Shown: positions 1-13,910 of the stretch, one piece after another | How positions within the stretch are numbered: the first letter of the stretch is position 1 | Layout: the number at the start of each line of letters is the position of its first letter | Source of the DNA: Manduca sexta | Lineage: Eukaryota > Arthropoda > Insecta > Lepidoptera > Sphingidae | Length of the DNA: 64,000 nt | Assembly (NCBI RefSeq): GCF_014839805.1 | Contig: NC_051124.1 | Location: 1,922,001-1,986,000 of the forward strand | Direction: 5' to 3' | Position numbers and translations under genes: made by a program | Notes under the pieces: model-generated | The model's database searches: none | Seen by the model: the letters and a program-made list of their open reading frames with translations, nothing else | Told to the model about the DNA's origin: nothing

Positions 1-445
1 AAGAGTTCCAAGCTTGGCCACGTGTAATGTCTTGAAGAGAACGGCAGCGCTTCATCACGACGCGACGCGGCGTTACCAATTTCACGTAGTTTTAGGTAAA
101 TCCGTTCACTGGTTGTTTGTTGACACAACAATGCCTTGTTCAATATAGTCTTTCGTGACATTTAAACACTAAGCCTGGCAAACAATTATGTTAATTATAT
201 TGTAATTAATATTATTAAACGCAAAAATATTTCCCATAATATTATTGGTCATAATACGTCCAACTAATCTATTTTTATCTGGGTTTAAAATTCAAATAAA
301 AGCTTCCGCTAAGTTTACTTAACATAACGTAGTCTTTTTCCGTTATTCTATATTGACCTAACGTAACTACCGACACAAATGAATCAATTATAACAAGACT
401 TACTAACCAACAGAGCATTTTTCTACGTAATCTAGGATACAACTT

Positions 446-760
446 TTACGGAAAGATCATTTTTCCACGGGCGAGACGCTTACAAGTTATAATTAATTTA
501 CATAACATAACATCACGCATTTTATCCCCGAAGGGGTATGCAGAGGCGCAACTATGGCACCCACTTTTCGCCAAGTATGTTCCGTCCCATGATGTGATAG
601 GGGGCGAGCCTATCGCCATATCGGGCACAAATTCCAGACTCCGGGCTGATACTGAGCAGAAAAACCCAAATATCACTTTGCCCGACCCGGGATCCGAACC
701 CAGGACCTCAGAGCGCTATTGTACCGGACGTGACTGCCTCGGTGGCGTAGTTGTATAATT
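446..760 (-). repeat. tRNA-derived SINE, copy 1 (rearranged head)
   Basis: On the minus strand a Pol III B-box-like GGTTCGGATCCC is followed by a body that recurs elsewhere in the window: a GGGCAAAGTGATATT segment, a TATCACATCATGGGACGGAAC segment and a GCCTCTGCATACCCCTTCGG segment. Related copies lie at about 4720-4890, 36070-36170 with 40737-40795, and 53040-53275. The A-box-like part (TGGCGTAGTTGTA, near 741-753) reads in the plus orientation, opposite to the body. This copy is therefore rearranged, or two fragments lie head to head. The open frames here are SINE sequence and not a gene. Confidence 0.75.
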
Positions 761-1699
761 AATTTATAACAAAGTAATTCGGCAAATTCCTGACGTGCAG
801 CCGGATCAACACTATCAATGTTGAGAAATTGTCCATTATAATTGCTGATCGAATTGCGCGGCGTAGGCAATATGGTATTTGACGTCATTGTAATACGATT
901 CATTCTGTTTTGCTTAGACGACACGATTGCGTAACCGACTCGGCGTAGCAACAATAGGTTACGATGCGGGTCATCTCTGTATGTGTTTTGTATATATTTA
1001 ATGCGTTATTTTAAAATACACGCCATCCGATCACGGTAAATGTAACTTCTAACTATATTTCAAAATGTGGTTATATTGTTTTCCCTGGTGCCTGGTATAA
1101 CAAGATCGTACTATTTAATACTTATAAAATCACATCTTATTGCTTTAGAGAAATGTTTTGCAATTATAATATTGATAATTTATAAAGTCCTTTTCGGTGT
1201 TCGGCGTTCAATACCGCCACCGCCAAAAGGCATCTTGCTAGTAACCTGAGCGGAATACTGGGAATGTTCTTCAAAGTTTAATAGAGTTTTGAAACAATTA
1301 TATGAGAATTTTCGATGTTATAATCTACCACGGTAATTCAAATCGCCGCGATACTTAAGCTATATAGCTCCGAGTTTTAAATGTGCGATGAACTTAATCA
1401 AATTATTACGTGTACGCTTACAACGCGGCACTTTGAAGTAGGTACCGCATTATTTTTAGCATGTGAAAACTTGTAAAATTATTTTTTATTGCATACTTAA
1501 TGTTATATGTGTGTGGACTAAAATAAACAAAGTTACATTATGCAGGAAATTTAGAAATAAAAAAGCAGGTACGGCTCGCCACGCTCAAATACTACACACA
1601 ACCTTAGTGACAAAAGCATTTTTTTAATAATATCAAGTACATTATGTACGTATTTATTTTCACTTATAGGTAGTTCGTTTTAACGCATACCTAAGAGTT

Positions 1700-1832
1700 T
1701 TCCATTAGATTTAAATAGATCTGCCAACCCGCTCTAGATCAGCGTGGTAAATTAACGCCTAGACCTTCTCAATAAGAAAAGAAGCCCTCAGCTGTGAAAT
1801 AGTACATAATTCAGGGCTAATATAATTTAAAT
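1700..1832 (+). repeat. Degenerate dispersed repeat tail (family B)
   Basis: A degenerate copy of a repeat whose end reads like CAGCAGTGGGAC followed by ATAATACAGGGCTATTAT. Here it runs from 'accagcgtgg'-like sequence near 1740 to 'cagggctaat' near 1822. Clearer copies sit at 35560-35733, 53583-53640 and, inverted, at 59786-59882. This type of tail is common in moth and butterfly genomes and is usually the 3' end of a retroposon. Confidence 0.5.
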
Positions 1833-2918
1833 ATATAATAAATGGAAACCTATATTTCACTAAATCTGATGCCTTATCATAATTTTTTGTTGTTTTAAAA
1901 TAAAAAAATAAACTCTATATGATCTACCACGCATTAAGGTATCTAGCCTAGACCATATTTCGCAACTGATAAGTGAAACATAATTATTTAGTTATTTCAA
2001 ACAATTTTCCCTAAATTGTAGTATGTTTAACGTTCCATGGGATATAAAATATTTTTAATACAAATACTTGAAAGAATGAATATCGATTTACAAATTATTC
2101 ATATAATATCTGATTATTATTTCCGCCTATAAATTAATAATTAAATAACCCCTATTCCATGATAATATATTTTATAATAAAATATGATATTATTTTTCTA
2201 CTTTCCATTTATTACGAAATTTACTACGAAAATATTTACGCAACACAAGCAGCGTTGATGTTTAATATGAGCAAATTTTTGTTTATATTGTGTTTAATTC
2301 CTTTGTTTTTTTTTTCCTAGAGTATTTTTCTTATTTTAACGTCTTGCTTTTTCCTAGAGCCGGCAACACGCCCATGACTGTCGCTGTTTAATAACAAAGA
2401 TGATACAATGAGACACATTCTTTAATTTTCTATAAAAAAAACCACCAACGCATCCACACATCAATAACAAACCCTTCAAACTGGCACGAAAGCGCGAAAT
2501 GTTTACATAGTCAGAGACTAAACATTCAGAATTAGAGCTTTTGTTGTAAATCTAGTGGGGTCAACAACACGAGCCGACCTTTAGCGTGTTATTAAATGTC
2601 AATTTATGATAGGTTACCCGATGGGCCGTCACGCAAGCTACGGCCACTCGAATGCAATCAGGGATTCGGGTGTTGAATCTTAGTTGAAAAAGTTACTTAC
2701 AAGTTAGGGTTGTAGGTTTGATAATGGATATGAAATCGACATTGGACAATCACGATTGTCACTTGAGGTCATTTGTCTTCAATCAGGTAACGGTAAATGT
2801 CATAATGTCAAACATTAATTTGGTTTTTGTAAAGGCTTAGTATAAAAAAACTAAACGCACGACCAATACAAATCGCCTGAGAAAACAATAAAGGCGGCCG
2901 CGCGTTTGTAATCACCCC

Positions 2919-2934
2919 GGTTGCCATGGCAACC
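2919..2934. promoter_or_regulatory. Perfect RFX X-box palindrome
   Basis: The 16-bp palindrome GGTTGCCATGGCAACC contains a perfect X-box: two inverted GTTGCC half-sites separated by AT. Regulatory factor X proteins bind this site. It lies in a short GC-rich island (about 2890-2940, with a GCGGCCGC octamer) inside AT-rich sequence. If the region is PTEN intron 1, the site is about 19.7 kb downstream of the PTEN first exon. Binding is inferred from the motif only. Confidence 0.5.
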
Positions 2935-4719
2935 GCACGAAATTAGTTTCGCTACAGCACAGTTAATTGCCATTTAAATAATCTAATTGTTTCATTACAC
3001 ATGCGGTGAGTCCGCGGAATGATTTAAAAAAGAGTCAGCCCAGTATAAAATGAATTTAAATGGATAACTTTGTCACGTGTTGAGGAAACCGCAAGACTAC
3101 GGATAAAATTCTTTGATTCGATCATGTTGGGAATCCGCCTACATTGACTAGTGACTATGTATATGGGCTATGAACTACAAAGTCTAGGATATTATTCCCA
3201 GTTAGTGCAGCAGTTTGTGCGGATATTACTAACACACTATCCCCAGGATTTGGGTACGGAATACCTCTCTTCCAGTACGTTGAAACGATTTTTACTTATT
3301 TTTTTAATATCACCTGCCTAATATCCACCGCATCTGGGAGAAAACTTAAATACAAGACGTATTAATAACTAAGAGATAAGCGATATATTCAAGTACCCAC
3401 AACCACGCAAAACCCAACTTGGCATCAGAACTTCCGGCTCGAAGGACCAACATAAAAAAGTTAAAAATTGCATCTTAATGGTACTTGAAGTCCAACAAGA
3501 CGGAACCAACCGTGGCTCCCTTGTACCGTTAAAACAAGCGGTACATCACACAACTATTATGTAAAGTAAGCAACGATTGTTTTTAAAAAAAAAAACATGT
3601 TTAACTCGAGTCGAATCTTAGTCGAATTTCATGATTATTTGAATTATAAAAATGGTTCTGTTGGTTGGAAGTTGCATGTATTCGAATTCAAACTTCAAAT
3701 GGTTCATTATATTTTAGATAAATGATATAATATAAGTTATTCTGTAGAAGCGTTTTGAAATTGATCGAAGTACTACAAGAGTCTACATACACAGACACCT
3801 CCACAAATTAAACCAAAATCTCGTCTCAACCAATTCGTGACCCGCCTTCATTGTTATTTATTTTAAAATATTAATATCTTTTTATATAACTCATAACATA
3901 TCGTGTTTAGCATATTATTAATAAATTTGAATACGTTAAAAAACGTCTGTGATTTATAAAAAAATCGCCATATTTGTTACTAAGCAGTCTGGTTCTTGTC
4001 TTTCACTTTGTATAAAAAAAATGTACCACTTTTTCTTTACGACTGTCTGGTTTTAATAGGTGAATTGACCATGTTAATCCGTTATTTATCGATTCAGGTT
4101 ATTTCTATCGATTTTTGCATCAAATCAGTATAATAGAATAAATACAATGCTGTTAAAAATTTAAGATTTCATTCGAAATAATCATAATATTCTAGAAAAG
4201 AATGATTCAAGTTGTTCGGTATTAAAATTTATGTCCAATACAGCCTATCACATTATGGAGGAAGAGTTACGCGAACACTGCAGTGGTAGCATTTATGCCC
4301 TGAAAAATGAAGTACAGAATTGTGAAACCTAAACATATCGCGGTTAGAGCATTTTTAATTAATTCACCCTCATAATAAGGTGTATTAGAACAAAACACGC
4401 GTTCCAACGTTACGACACGCCGAGATACGCGTAATAGTGAGCGACGGGCCTAATTTATCGCGCACTACGTAATATACGCGTCTTTGGCTGTAGAAATATG
4501 CATTTTATTACTCAGAACTACTAGTAGAATATAGTTCATTTTGACTAAGGGTAAGCCGTAATCAAACAAAAGATATATGAATGTATAACATTTGGCACAG
4601 TTGTTGTCCAAACCATAACACGAAACCCCGACCATGTCACATTTATTAAGACGCTAATTAATATCCTACAGAGTAAATCAGATCGTATGATACATTCCCT
4701 CCCTAAATCGATGAATAGT

Positions 4720-4890
4720 TTAGATATTTGGGTTTTTCTTTAGTAACAGCTCGAAATCTGGAATTTAAACGCGATGTGGTGATCACATGAATGGTCAGAA
4801 CACACTTGGCGTAAAGTGGATGCCTTGGTTGCGCCTCTGCATACCCCTTCGGGGATAAATGCGTGATGTGTGTAGGTATTTTCACCATTT
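4720..4890 (+). repeat. tRNA-derived SINE, copy 2 (5'-truncated)
   Basis: Shares the ATTTGGGTTTTTCT, TCTGGAATTT, ACTTGGCG and GCCTCTGCATACCCCTTCGG segments with copy 1, in the plus orientation. The tRNA-like head is missing, and the middle part differs more from copy 1 than the end does. It ends near the GATAAATGCGTGATG tail. Confidence 0.75.
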
Positions 4891-7039
4891 GTAAAACCGT
4901 TATCCTTCGATTTTATTGTAGAAAAAAAAAGAACAGAATTTCATACTAAATTCAACAAACCAACAATACTTGAGTACAATTATATACGTGTAGATTGCGA
5001 AATCCAACGTTCGCCGCGTACGTGGTTGAAATATTAAATTAGTTTGCAATTTTTCACGGCTACCGAGCGGGGACCACGGTACGCCTGTGTATTTTCTTAT
5101 ACGTTACTATGTGAAGTTGAAATCACGAAAATTTCGTACAAACAGCTGCGGGTCACGCGATACACTGTAGTAGAAATAAATTACGTGTGAAATCTTAGAT
5201 GGGCTATTGAACACACGTGTTTCGGATTTAGTATAGATTGTAGTGAACTTTTTGAAATTGCTCCTTTCTTAGAAACGGATAGTCGTACTATAATGCTATA
5301 ATTGGGAAATCTTAGTTCTAGGTTAAAATTGCATCTACAAAATTTATTTAATTCGAATGTAACTGATAACTCCTTAAAAGGGAGAAAAGATTTAAAAAAT
5401 AAACTATTGTAGACCTTACTGATGTACTAGACGAAACTAAAATAATCAATACAAGAACAACCGACACACGCGAATCTACACCATCGCGTTCCGAGTCACA
5501 GCCGCTGAAGATGATAATGATTGAAAACCAAAAAAAAACAAACAATGGGCGGGATAACGAACGGGGCGATACGATCGACGAAAAAATCAAGAGAATCATT
5601 TACGTAATTGCCTGTTGCTACGCAGCGATCGGGCCGCAGTCGACATTTGGTCTAACATACCGTAACAAGAGAAATGTGTGGATGCGATGGATTTTTTTGT
5701 CTATAAATATACCATGTTGGGGGGAAGCTGTGGTTTGAATTCTAATTGATCAGCGTGCAAAAATAAGGGCTAGTGTATTTTGTTGCTAGAGTTTTAGGAA
5801 ACACCCTGCTCCATACAAATGAGATTAACTTAACTACTGAAGATGATACTAAAGTCTAATATAAAACAAATACATAGATATAATATATATTTTCTACTAT
5901 TTACAATAAAAAAGAAAACGTTAACAACAAAGAATGTTACCAATGACGCATAAAGGAGACACATGTGTTATAGAAAAGGAAATATGCTTTGAAGACAAAG
6001 AAACTACACCAAGGAATATTGACCCAAGTCCAATTAATCATCGGCGACATGCAAAGAAAGTGAAGACAAAGCGTTTTACCAAACGCATATATAGACAATA
6101 TCGCATTACTCAATATTGATTATTGTAGCAATATTTTATGAGAAACAAATACGATTTGCTGAACCGTACGTTATTATATAAGGGTCTAAACATTTATATC
6201 TAATATTATGCTATTAAAATTAGGTTTCACAACCTGGTTTAATTGATATTATGAAAGAATTTCTTTCGGGTGCTGGAAAACAAATCAATCAACAGAAAGA
6301 CAAGCAAGTAGATGAAACAGATATTCTTAAAGTTCAAAATTGAATTATAAACTCAAACGAAAAAAATCATGTATTTTAATTTAAGGCAATCTCATTGATC
6401 GTACGGTAAAGCACAGTAAAGCTGTTATTCGAATTGATTTTCAATAAGAGTGGCATTAACCCGCTCAACGTGAGTCGCGACCCAATTGTACTGCAGAAAA
6501 CACTAGCTCTAGCGTATCTCTAACACATAAAAATCTACTTAAACCCAAATCTTCCAAAACAATAAAACAGGCCAACTCATACCCAACCAACCATCGCGAA
6601 GAACGTCATTAAACGTCCCGAGATTCGGCTGAAAGGCGAAACCAATAATCCGTCTATTCAGCTGACGTCGACACAAAGACTGAAGAGCGATAACCCAACA
6701 AAATCCAATTACAAAGGGGCGCATAGCTGACGCGTCGTGTGCGAAGAGGATTATCAAGCAATGCATTTGAATAATGCATCCTATCGTTCGGCCAACGTGA
6801 CCTACATTCGGTTTCAATTAAATAATGCAACCAAAGAAGTTGCGCCGTGCCGCTTTCAGTGCGATGTAACTTACGTTTTGATTTGAATGTTTTGCAATAT
6901 GATAGTAACGAGGCTCGGCAATATTTTTAAATTAAATTAAGATAGATCGCGGTTAATGGTAGGCCCTGTTACGATTTAGTTGTAAAAATCTATGACACTG
7001 TGTTTGTAAGTCGTAGCTAAAGTGTATAGTAGAGTGACG

Positions 7040-7205
7040 GTTCCTTCGTTGGTCTAGTAATAGCGTATATGGACCGTCGGCCGAGAGGACCTGTGTCCGA
7101 ATACCAGTTCAGGTCACCTTGGGTGTGCTTTGGTAATATGATTTCCCGAACCGGAACTGCTACAGGTACAATTCCCTGTGGGACTGCCTGCTTAACATCC
7201 ACACG
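7040..7205 (+). repeat. Possible second tRNA-like SINE family
   Basis: The stretch begins with GGTTCCTTCGTTGGTCTAGTAAT, which resembles a tRNA 5' half with an A box. About 45 bp later comes a weak B-box-like GTGTCCGAATACC, then a body with GGTCACCTTGGG. The GGTCACCTTGGG word also occurs at about 11211-11222 in another degenerate stretch. No intact tRNA cloverleaf was found. It is probably a retroposon remnant. Confidence 0.4.
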
Positions 7206-10200
7206 TCAAGCAGGCAGTCGTCTATAAAATCTAAGCTTTATCGTTTCTAATACATTTTGACTAAGTGTGTTGCGTCGACAACACACTGAAAACTATATTT
7301 AGGCGGAAAGATAGGAGATCTTTAAAGAGTATTTCTGAAATTAACAGACCCAAAACACTGAAGTAATCAGCAGAAGTGGAATACCCCAAAATTTTATGCT
7401 TCAAACTGTTCAGTGGGTGATCTGGATCTATGTCCTTTTTAGCTAATATTTCATTTTATGAGAGCAGTTTCTTAAATGTCATAACTGGCTAACATTTCGA
7501 CAGGTTTTATAAAGAAAATAAATCAAAATTACGAAGTTATGCTTCCAATAGAATAGATGTTACAAAAATGCTACCTGACAATAAACATTTATTAATGTAT
7601 GGTCGACAATCTTCCCGTTATAACATTTTTTTGAATTCTACATTCCTACTTAGACTATACAACAAATACGTCGACAATTGATGTCTTCGAATGCGGAAAC
7701 ACAAATCGATCGGCAAACAATAAGACAATTGCGAACAATGAACTTTGGTTGCACATGCGAGCTTATCGCGAACGTTTCATAAAATTAAATGGGTTGATTA
7801 TTGTTCCCGTTTTAATACCGTATCTCCCACAATTAAGAATTGGGAAGGCTTCCTGTTGTATTCTCAATATTCACCTTCAATATGAACGTCTTCCGCTTTA
7901 CCAAAAATTCTATAAAAACAAAAACGCCTTTCTTAATGCTTTCTGTCCTGATTCAGTATTGTCTCTATAACTAAATTGTACGTAAAATTATGGTGCCTCT
8001 GGTAGCCAATCATTAGCAATCATAAAGCTAAGCCAATTCTAATTCTAATCACTGAATAATTACTTCTTACCTGGAATAATGGATGTTCGTTTACGAAACC
8101 ACTTGACTAGGTACTTTCTTTCCTTTCTTTTGTTGTCTTTTAGATTCATCAATTATTTCGAATCTGATTGGGAATAGTTGTTATTTGCTAGTAATAGACA
8201 CTAATTGATGGATAGAAAATGCACCCCATCGGAACGTCCGAACTACACCATAAAAGTGGTAAATAATATTATAATACATTTGTTCAACCCTAAAGTAATA
8301 ATGAATTAGATATTCTATTAATTTATATTGTAGAAATATCTATTAAGACAGGGATTCAATTATCTATTAGGTGGACAGATAGTAAGTACAATAATATTAT
8401 TTTTTAGTTAATCAATAATACTTCAAACTATGCTATGTACAATTTGAAATATCTCACATTTCTTTCGTGACAAAATTTTCTTGCGTTCCAGTAATCAAAG
8501 AACAAAATCCGAATGCTTTGTGTGTGCTGAAACAACGGGTCTTTGTCTCGCGATGTCTCATCAGCAGAAAACATCCAACTCTGAGGGTTTATCAACCCCA
8601 ATCTCGTTTATAATTCTCTACCGACGTATACTTTATGTGGTATAAGAGAACATAAAATTATGAATAAAATGTAAGCAACATCCAGTTAATACAAACGGCG
8701 AGGGTGTTAAGTCGAGATTAGATTTTAATTAAGTCATTAAATCAACACATCCCTGGAGACTGTGAGGCGGCGGAATTACTAATCTGATTAATTAAGTGTT
8801 GAGTCTGAAAGAAGCGGGGGTAATAAATGGCGGAGCCGGTTTAACGTGACGTGGATTACATGAAGTTTTAAATATAGAAGGTGGAGATCCTTGCATCATT
8901 AACACAGCAACAGTAAAAGGTAGGAAATACTGCGTAGAGTAATAACTTTAATTAATTGGAATATAAATATTCTATTTGAAATCTATTATTTTTGAAATTA
9001 CCACGGAAATGAGAAGCATTCACAAGTTCGGCGTAAACGTAAGATATGAAATTAACGTTCAACTGTCGTGCATATGCTGGCGAGCAATTTGCTGTTGGAC
9101 CGTGATCAAATATAGGTAAATAGATAATTTAGTTACACTTTTGTATTTTCCTTAACCCAGCATACGAGTAGTTAGTACAAAGTAATTTAATTGCAAAGCA
9201 ACACGCTAATGCTCATAAAGATGCAGTCTGGTCTAGAAATTTTGAATAATTACTTGTTCGCGTTAAGCAACGATATTCGAATTTTGATCAAAGACCCAGT
9301 ATGCTGGCCGAAAAGCAAGTTTGTTGTGGCTGGCTATTGTCCAGAATTTCAAATGAATTAGAGCTCCAGTGCAATCTGATTTTGATGAGTGCAGAGTTTG
9401 TGCACGGATATATTTGGAAAACAATGTAAGCTCGGTCGACTGTTGTATTGTGCACCTTTAATTCTATATGCACTTCCAACAAAGAATGTTCATTCAAGTG
9501 TTAAGTTTCATTAAAATAGCGCAAATACGCGACGCGAATCATCAGACCTTTTTGAACAGTAACATCGATTACTCAAACAATACGTTACAAACAAAACATT
9601 TCAACCGAGCCAAAGCCAACAACAACAAAGCATTCAGAAATATCATAACCAAAAACCAAAAATAACACATGATAATATCGTAAAGATATCTTCAATTTAA
9701 TCATCGTTCCGATTAAGTTGGTTCATTTTTATCCCAGACAGAACTGGATTAAGGGCTAATTGTTTCGACCGTTTGAAAAAGTAAGTTTTTTTTAAAGTAA
9801 TGGTTTACTAAATCTATATTTTCCTCATCGTAATACTGAAAAGTAACACCGTAGGAAAGTTTCTATCGTGATCCAACGCTTGATACGAATACTAAAGTTT
9901 ATATGCGGTTAGAAACAACCCGCACAAGTGTTTCCTTCGCACATCTTACATTCGTTTAGTTTTTTCTCGTGTTACTAAGCAAGTTTTTATGTAACCGCGA
10001 GGGAAGCTTCGCAAACCGTACGCACGGTTACCCAATCGGTTGTTGCTAAGCAGTGGACGAGTAGTGCATTCGTCACTATTGGTATTCTCGTCGTGTTAAA
10101 ACTCCATTGTATTGTATTTATTGATTTATCGATCGTCTTTACAATTTGCGGTTTTGCATTTAAACACATCCTATTAGTTTGATTATACATAAATCTATAT

Positions 10201-13200
10201 AGCTTTTTTTATTACCATCTCATAGGATATTGAGTAAATATTTGAATACTTTACGCGGTAGGTTTAGCATAATTCTTTGTGTTTTGTGCATCATAAATTC
10301 GACTTATCTGTTCTTTGCGTTAGATAATTCTTTCTAATAAAACTCTCGAGACTTCATCGTCGGCTTTCTCGTGTACGCATCGTCTATCTCTTCAGATAAT
10401 CGTTGTTCATTGGTACATTCCGGCGTCCACGTGTGGGAAAATCAAACAGTTTGTAAATTGGTGAACCGGTTTTATTTAGGCGTTTATTGCGAACATCCTT
10501 TAACAAGATCGACTAGTCGGACTCTTACTAACCACACACCGTTACTTGGACCGATGAAAGAATAGCATCACTTTTACAAATTCGGATTTACGCCTTTTTT
10601 ATCTAAGCGTAGGTGATCCAACCAATTTCGTTCACTCCACCGTATTACATTAGATAATTTTATTCCTTTTTCGCTGTCTTGGCAACAATGAAATATATGA
10701 ACTTTTAAGTATAACAACAAAAATGTAACACAAGTCCTGGCTGCACACAAAAATTTCGTCACAAAATCAGGATATATAGAGGTATAAAGGATGATAGTCC
10801 AATGATATCTTAATCTGTACTAAATATTCATAGATGAAAGTTACCTGGACGCGAGAATCGAACTCGATTCCTTTCTAGATAATTTGTTAATTGAATATAG
10901 TTTTACTATAGGTCCATGCCTGAAAATGTATACTGCTATAAATTTTCCCCAACAAATGCATTTCATCATAGCGCACAGCATCCGGCGCTCGCATTTGATC
11001 ACCGACAAATCCTTGCCTTTCAAAATATTTAGCACCAAAACCGTCCCAATTATCCCCACGGGAAGTATGCAAACACGTTGACTTCATTTTGAAATTATTG
11101 AAATACCTACTGTGCTGCGTCACACGTCCGATTTGACCAGGTGCGACCCGTCGTGACGTTTACATTACGTCCGCCGCATGCGCACACGAGGATGCATAGC
11201 ACGAGATTCTGGTCACCTTGGGATGGAATTTGTTTCCAAATTCCGGATTTATAATGTTGTATAGAAACGTTCCTTATATGTATAATAGAACTTAAATTGC
11301 TTTTAGGCAGAGCCAATCACTAAGGATTCGAAGCTAAAGAATAATGTATTGACTTGATAAATTAATTTTATTGTCCGTCATTTAAAACAATATACAGACA
11401 CTATGAAATGGTCATTTTGCACTGATGCTATTTCGAATATCTTCATATAGAAAATACTTTATATTTATTCTCCAAATTATTAGCAACAGAGACTAAGAAA
11501 TGCAAGGGGCGAATGACCTACACAGAATAATCTTTAATATTTCGAGCCAGACCAGAAAACCCGATCACGTTTTATTGTCGTCGATGAGGTAAATGTTGAT
11601 AACTAAAAATATTAGAACCGAGACACTACCGCTACCCCGCGTCCGCGCTCCGCCGGCGACACTCGGAAACCGGTCCGCGCACCGGGAACGGTACAGAAAA
11701 ATCGAATGAAGCCTTCGCTAATTACCCAGACGGCCCGTCTCAGACACTCATGTCAACCATGATTTCTAAATAAACCCGGCTCAGAGTTCAAACGCGAGAG
11801 CTCACGTTTAGAAAACTTATTTATGTTGGAAAGAAACGTGGACGGGCCTTGTAGTTAATTAAAAAACGTTGTTCCAAACCCAGTTATGGTAATGGAATAT
11901 TGTTGCTATGCGCGGCTGTAATACAATTTCCTCGGCGCATCTTCGGGCAACCTTCGTGTTGGCGATGGTTTCGTGTTTTTTTTTTAGTATTCCACGGTAG
12001 CTGTGGGTAGATTTATGGCGGGTGAGCCAACCGCTCGAGGCAGGGACTACATTAAGATGGTTGGAGGTAATATATTTTGGGTAAGGTTTCAAAGTTAAAA
12101 TAAAATACCACCGATAGGTACATTAAATAAATTTATATTAAGTAAGGTTCAGTTTGTGACAAAGGTGTAGCCAGTAGAACATAACTCTCTCACATAAGGC
12201 TGTATTAAAGAGTGAGAAATTCCATATTTTATAAATTTCTGACGTTACACTCAGTAATTAAACTCTCGATAGTGTTGCTATTTCGGCAGTTGTATCTGAC
12301 CATCAGGCAAGTAACTTACTTGTTTCCCTTTTCAGATATACAAAAAGAAAACTAAATGCGTGCAACTATTTTCCTTTATAAAGTATATTGCATTCATGTC
12401 CATATTCGATAATATACAATTTTCTTTGCGTTAATATCGCCCAAAGCGTCCACGCACCTTCCAGATACTTCGATAACCGCTGCGGGCACAGCTACCGTCC
12501 ATTAGAATCATAATAGCCCATGAAGTTTCACTGATCGGTATTAATTCGTATCATTAAGAAATGAGAAAGTTTGTATTCAACGCATACAAAACCATAACTG
12601 GGACATTTCTATTAATTATGTTTGGGGGAGAACTTCGTTAGAGATAGAGAAAGCTTGTTATATGATGGAGTATTTTTCCTGTCTGACATTACGCCTTAGG
12701 TCAATATTTGATTTATCATTTAAGATACATTTGTGTGGTCGTCACGCTACGTGTGGTAGTCAATAATATCTCTATAGCAGGAAAACTGACAAGCTAGACT
12801 GAAGTGGTAACCATAACCCTGATAAGTAACATGAAATAGTATCTTTGCTATTGCATTTCCTTCGACAAATAGAATTGATAGCGCAAAATATTTTCCTTTC
12901 TTACCGTGTTTTCTGTGGTAGTATTCTAAAAGTCGATAACAAATTCACTACTCCAATGATAACTATAGGTTTATAAGTTGTAAATGACTCCCTAATATAC
13001 AATTTAAAAAAAACAACATTGTTTATAAGAGCAGAGTTAAAACAAACGCAATTAAACTCAATATAAATTATAGAACGAGAAACCTTCAACCTCGTATCGT
13101 AACGTATAATCACAAGAAAGATCCAGCGGCCATTACCAACAATCACGCTTAACTGACGGCATGATTTTGCCATAGCAACAGCCGCACAAAATAAACTTGA

Positions 13201-13714
13201 AAAAAAAGAGGACGGCGTCCACCGGCCCGGCCCACGAGCGGTCCAACGACCCACCTAATCCGGCCGGCCGCGTATCATATAGGGGTCAAATTATAACACA
13301 CACTTCATAATTGGCCCCATTGTTCAACATATATGTATACGCGTTAAGGCCTGGATTACAATGTATTATGCAGCACGTCGCGGCCCGTGCCCAATTTCTG
13401 TGCATCAAATCACGTGCAGCGTTGTTTAACGATGTGATTTTAATGTAAAATACGCGAATGGAAACAATCGTGACGGCCGAACAGCGCTCCATTGTGAGTA
13501 GACAAAGATCCTCCGTCGGTCAACGTGGATTAATGTATGATTTTTTTTCCAATGCACGACGGGTCAACGACCCCGCCCGCCAGACATATGGTGCGGACTT
13601 TTTAAACATATCTGTTTCTGTGTTTGTTGAACGCCTTCAGTATAACGTATGCACATTTGCAGGACGTGAGTAACGCACCGTTGTATGATAATTCATTTGT
13701 GATATGGTTAACTG

Positions 13715-13910
13715 TTAAGCGTCGATCCGGACACCGCCGCATGGGGTGCGCAGTTCGCTAAAGGTTACGTCGAGATAAAATCGACCGCGAGACGAAAGTC
13801 GGTGAAGTGTTGTGGACCACAAGTTGTGGTCCCGCGAAAGGCCGCAGCCGGGTTGCAAGTGGGGATTGGGCGGTGACGTCACCGACCAGAAATCACATCT
13901 CATTCAATGC
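13715..13910. promoter_or_regulatory. GC-rich cluster with CRE, GC box, CCAAT and paired Runt-like sites
   Basis: A GC-rich patch inside AT-rich sequence. It holds a perfect cAMP-response palindrome GGTGACGTCACC (13872-13883), directly preceded by GGGCGG and ATTGG (an inverted CCAAT). About 40 bp upstream lies the near-perfect palindrome GGACCACAAGTTGTGGTCC (13814-13832), which contains two inverted TGTGGT cores like those bound by Runt/RUNX factors. This density suggests an enhancer or an internal promoter in the presumed PTEN intron. No initiator, TATA box or coding exon next to it could be identified. Confidence 0.4.

Noticed and set aside
10838..10880. tRNA gene candidate (GAGTTCGATTCTCGCGTCC on the minus strand)
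   Set aside because: Only a B-box-like piece is present. No acceptor stem pairs with it and no A box was found at the right distance.
11859..12092. 77-codon minus-strand frame, LINE-like look
   Set aside because: A faint resemblance to coding remnants of LINEs, but no diagnostic motif. Not called.
12901..13254. 117-codon minus-strand frame
   Set aside because: No recognisable domain, low-complexity end, and no splice context or neighbours. Chance openness in a locally GC-rich patch is enough to explain it.
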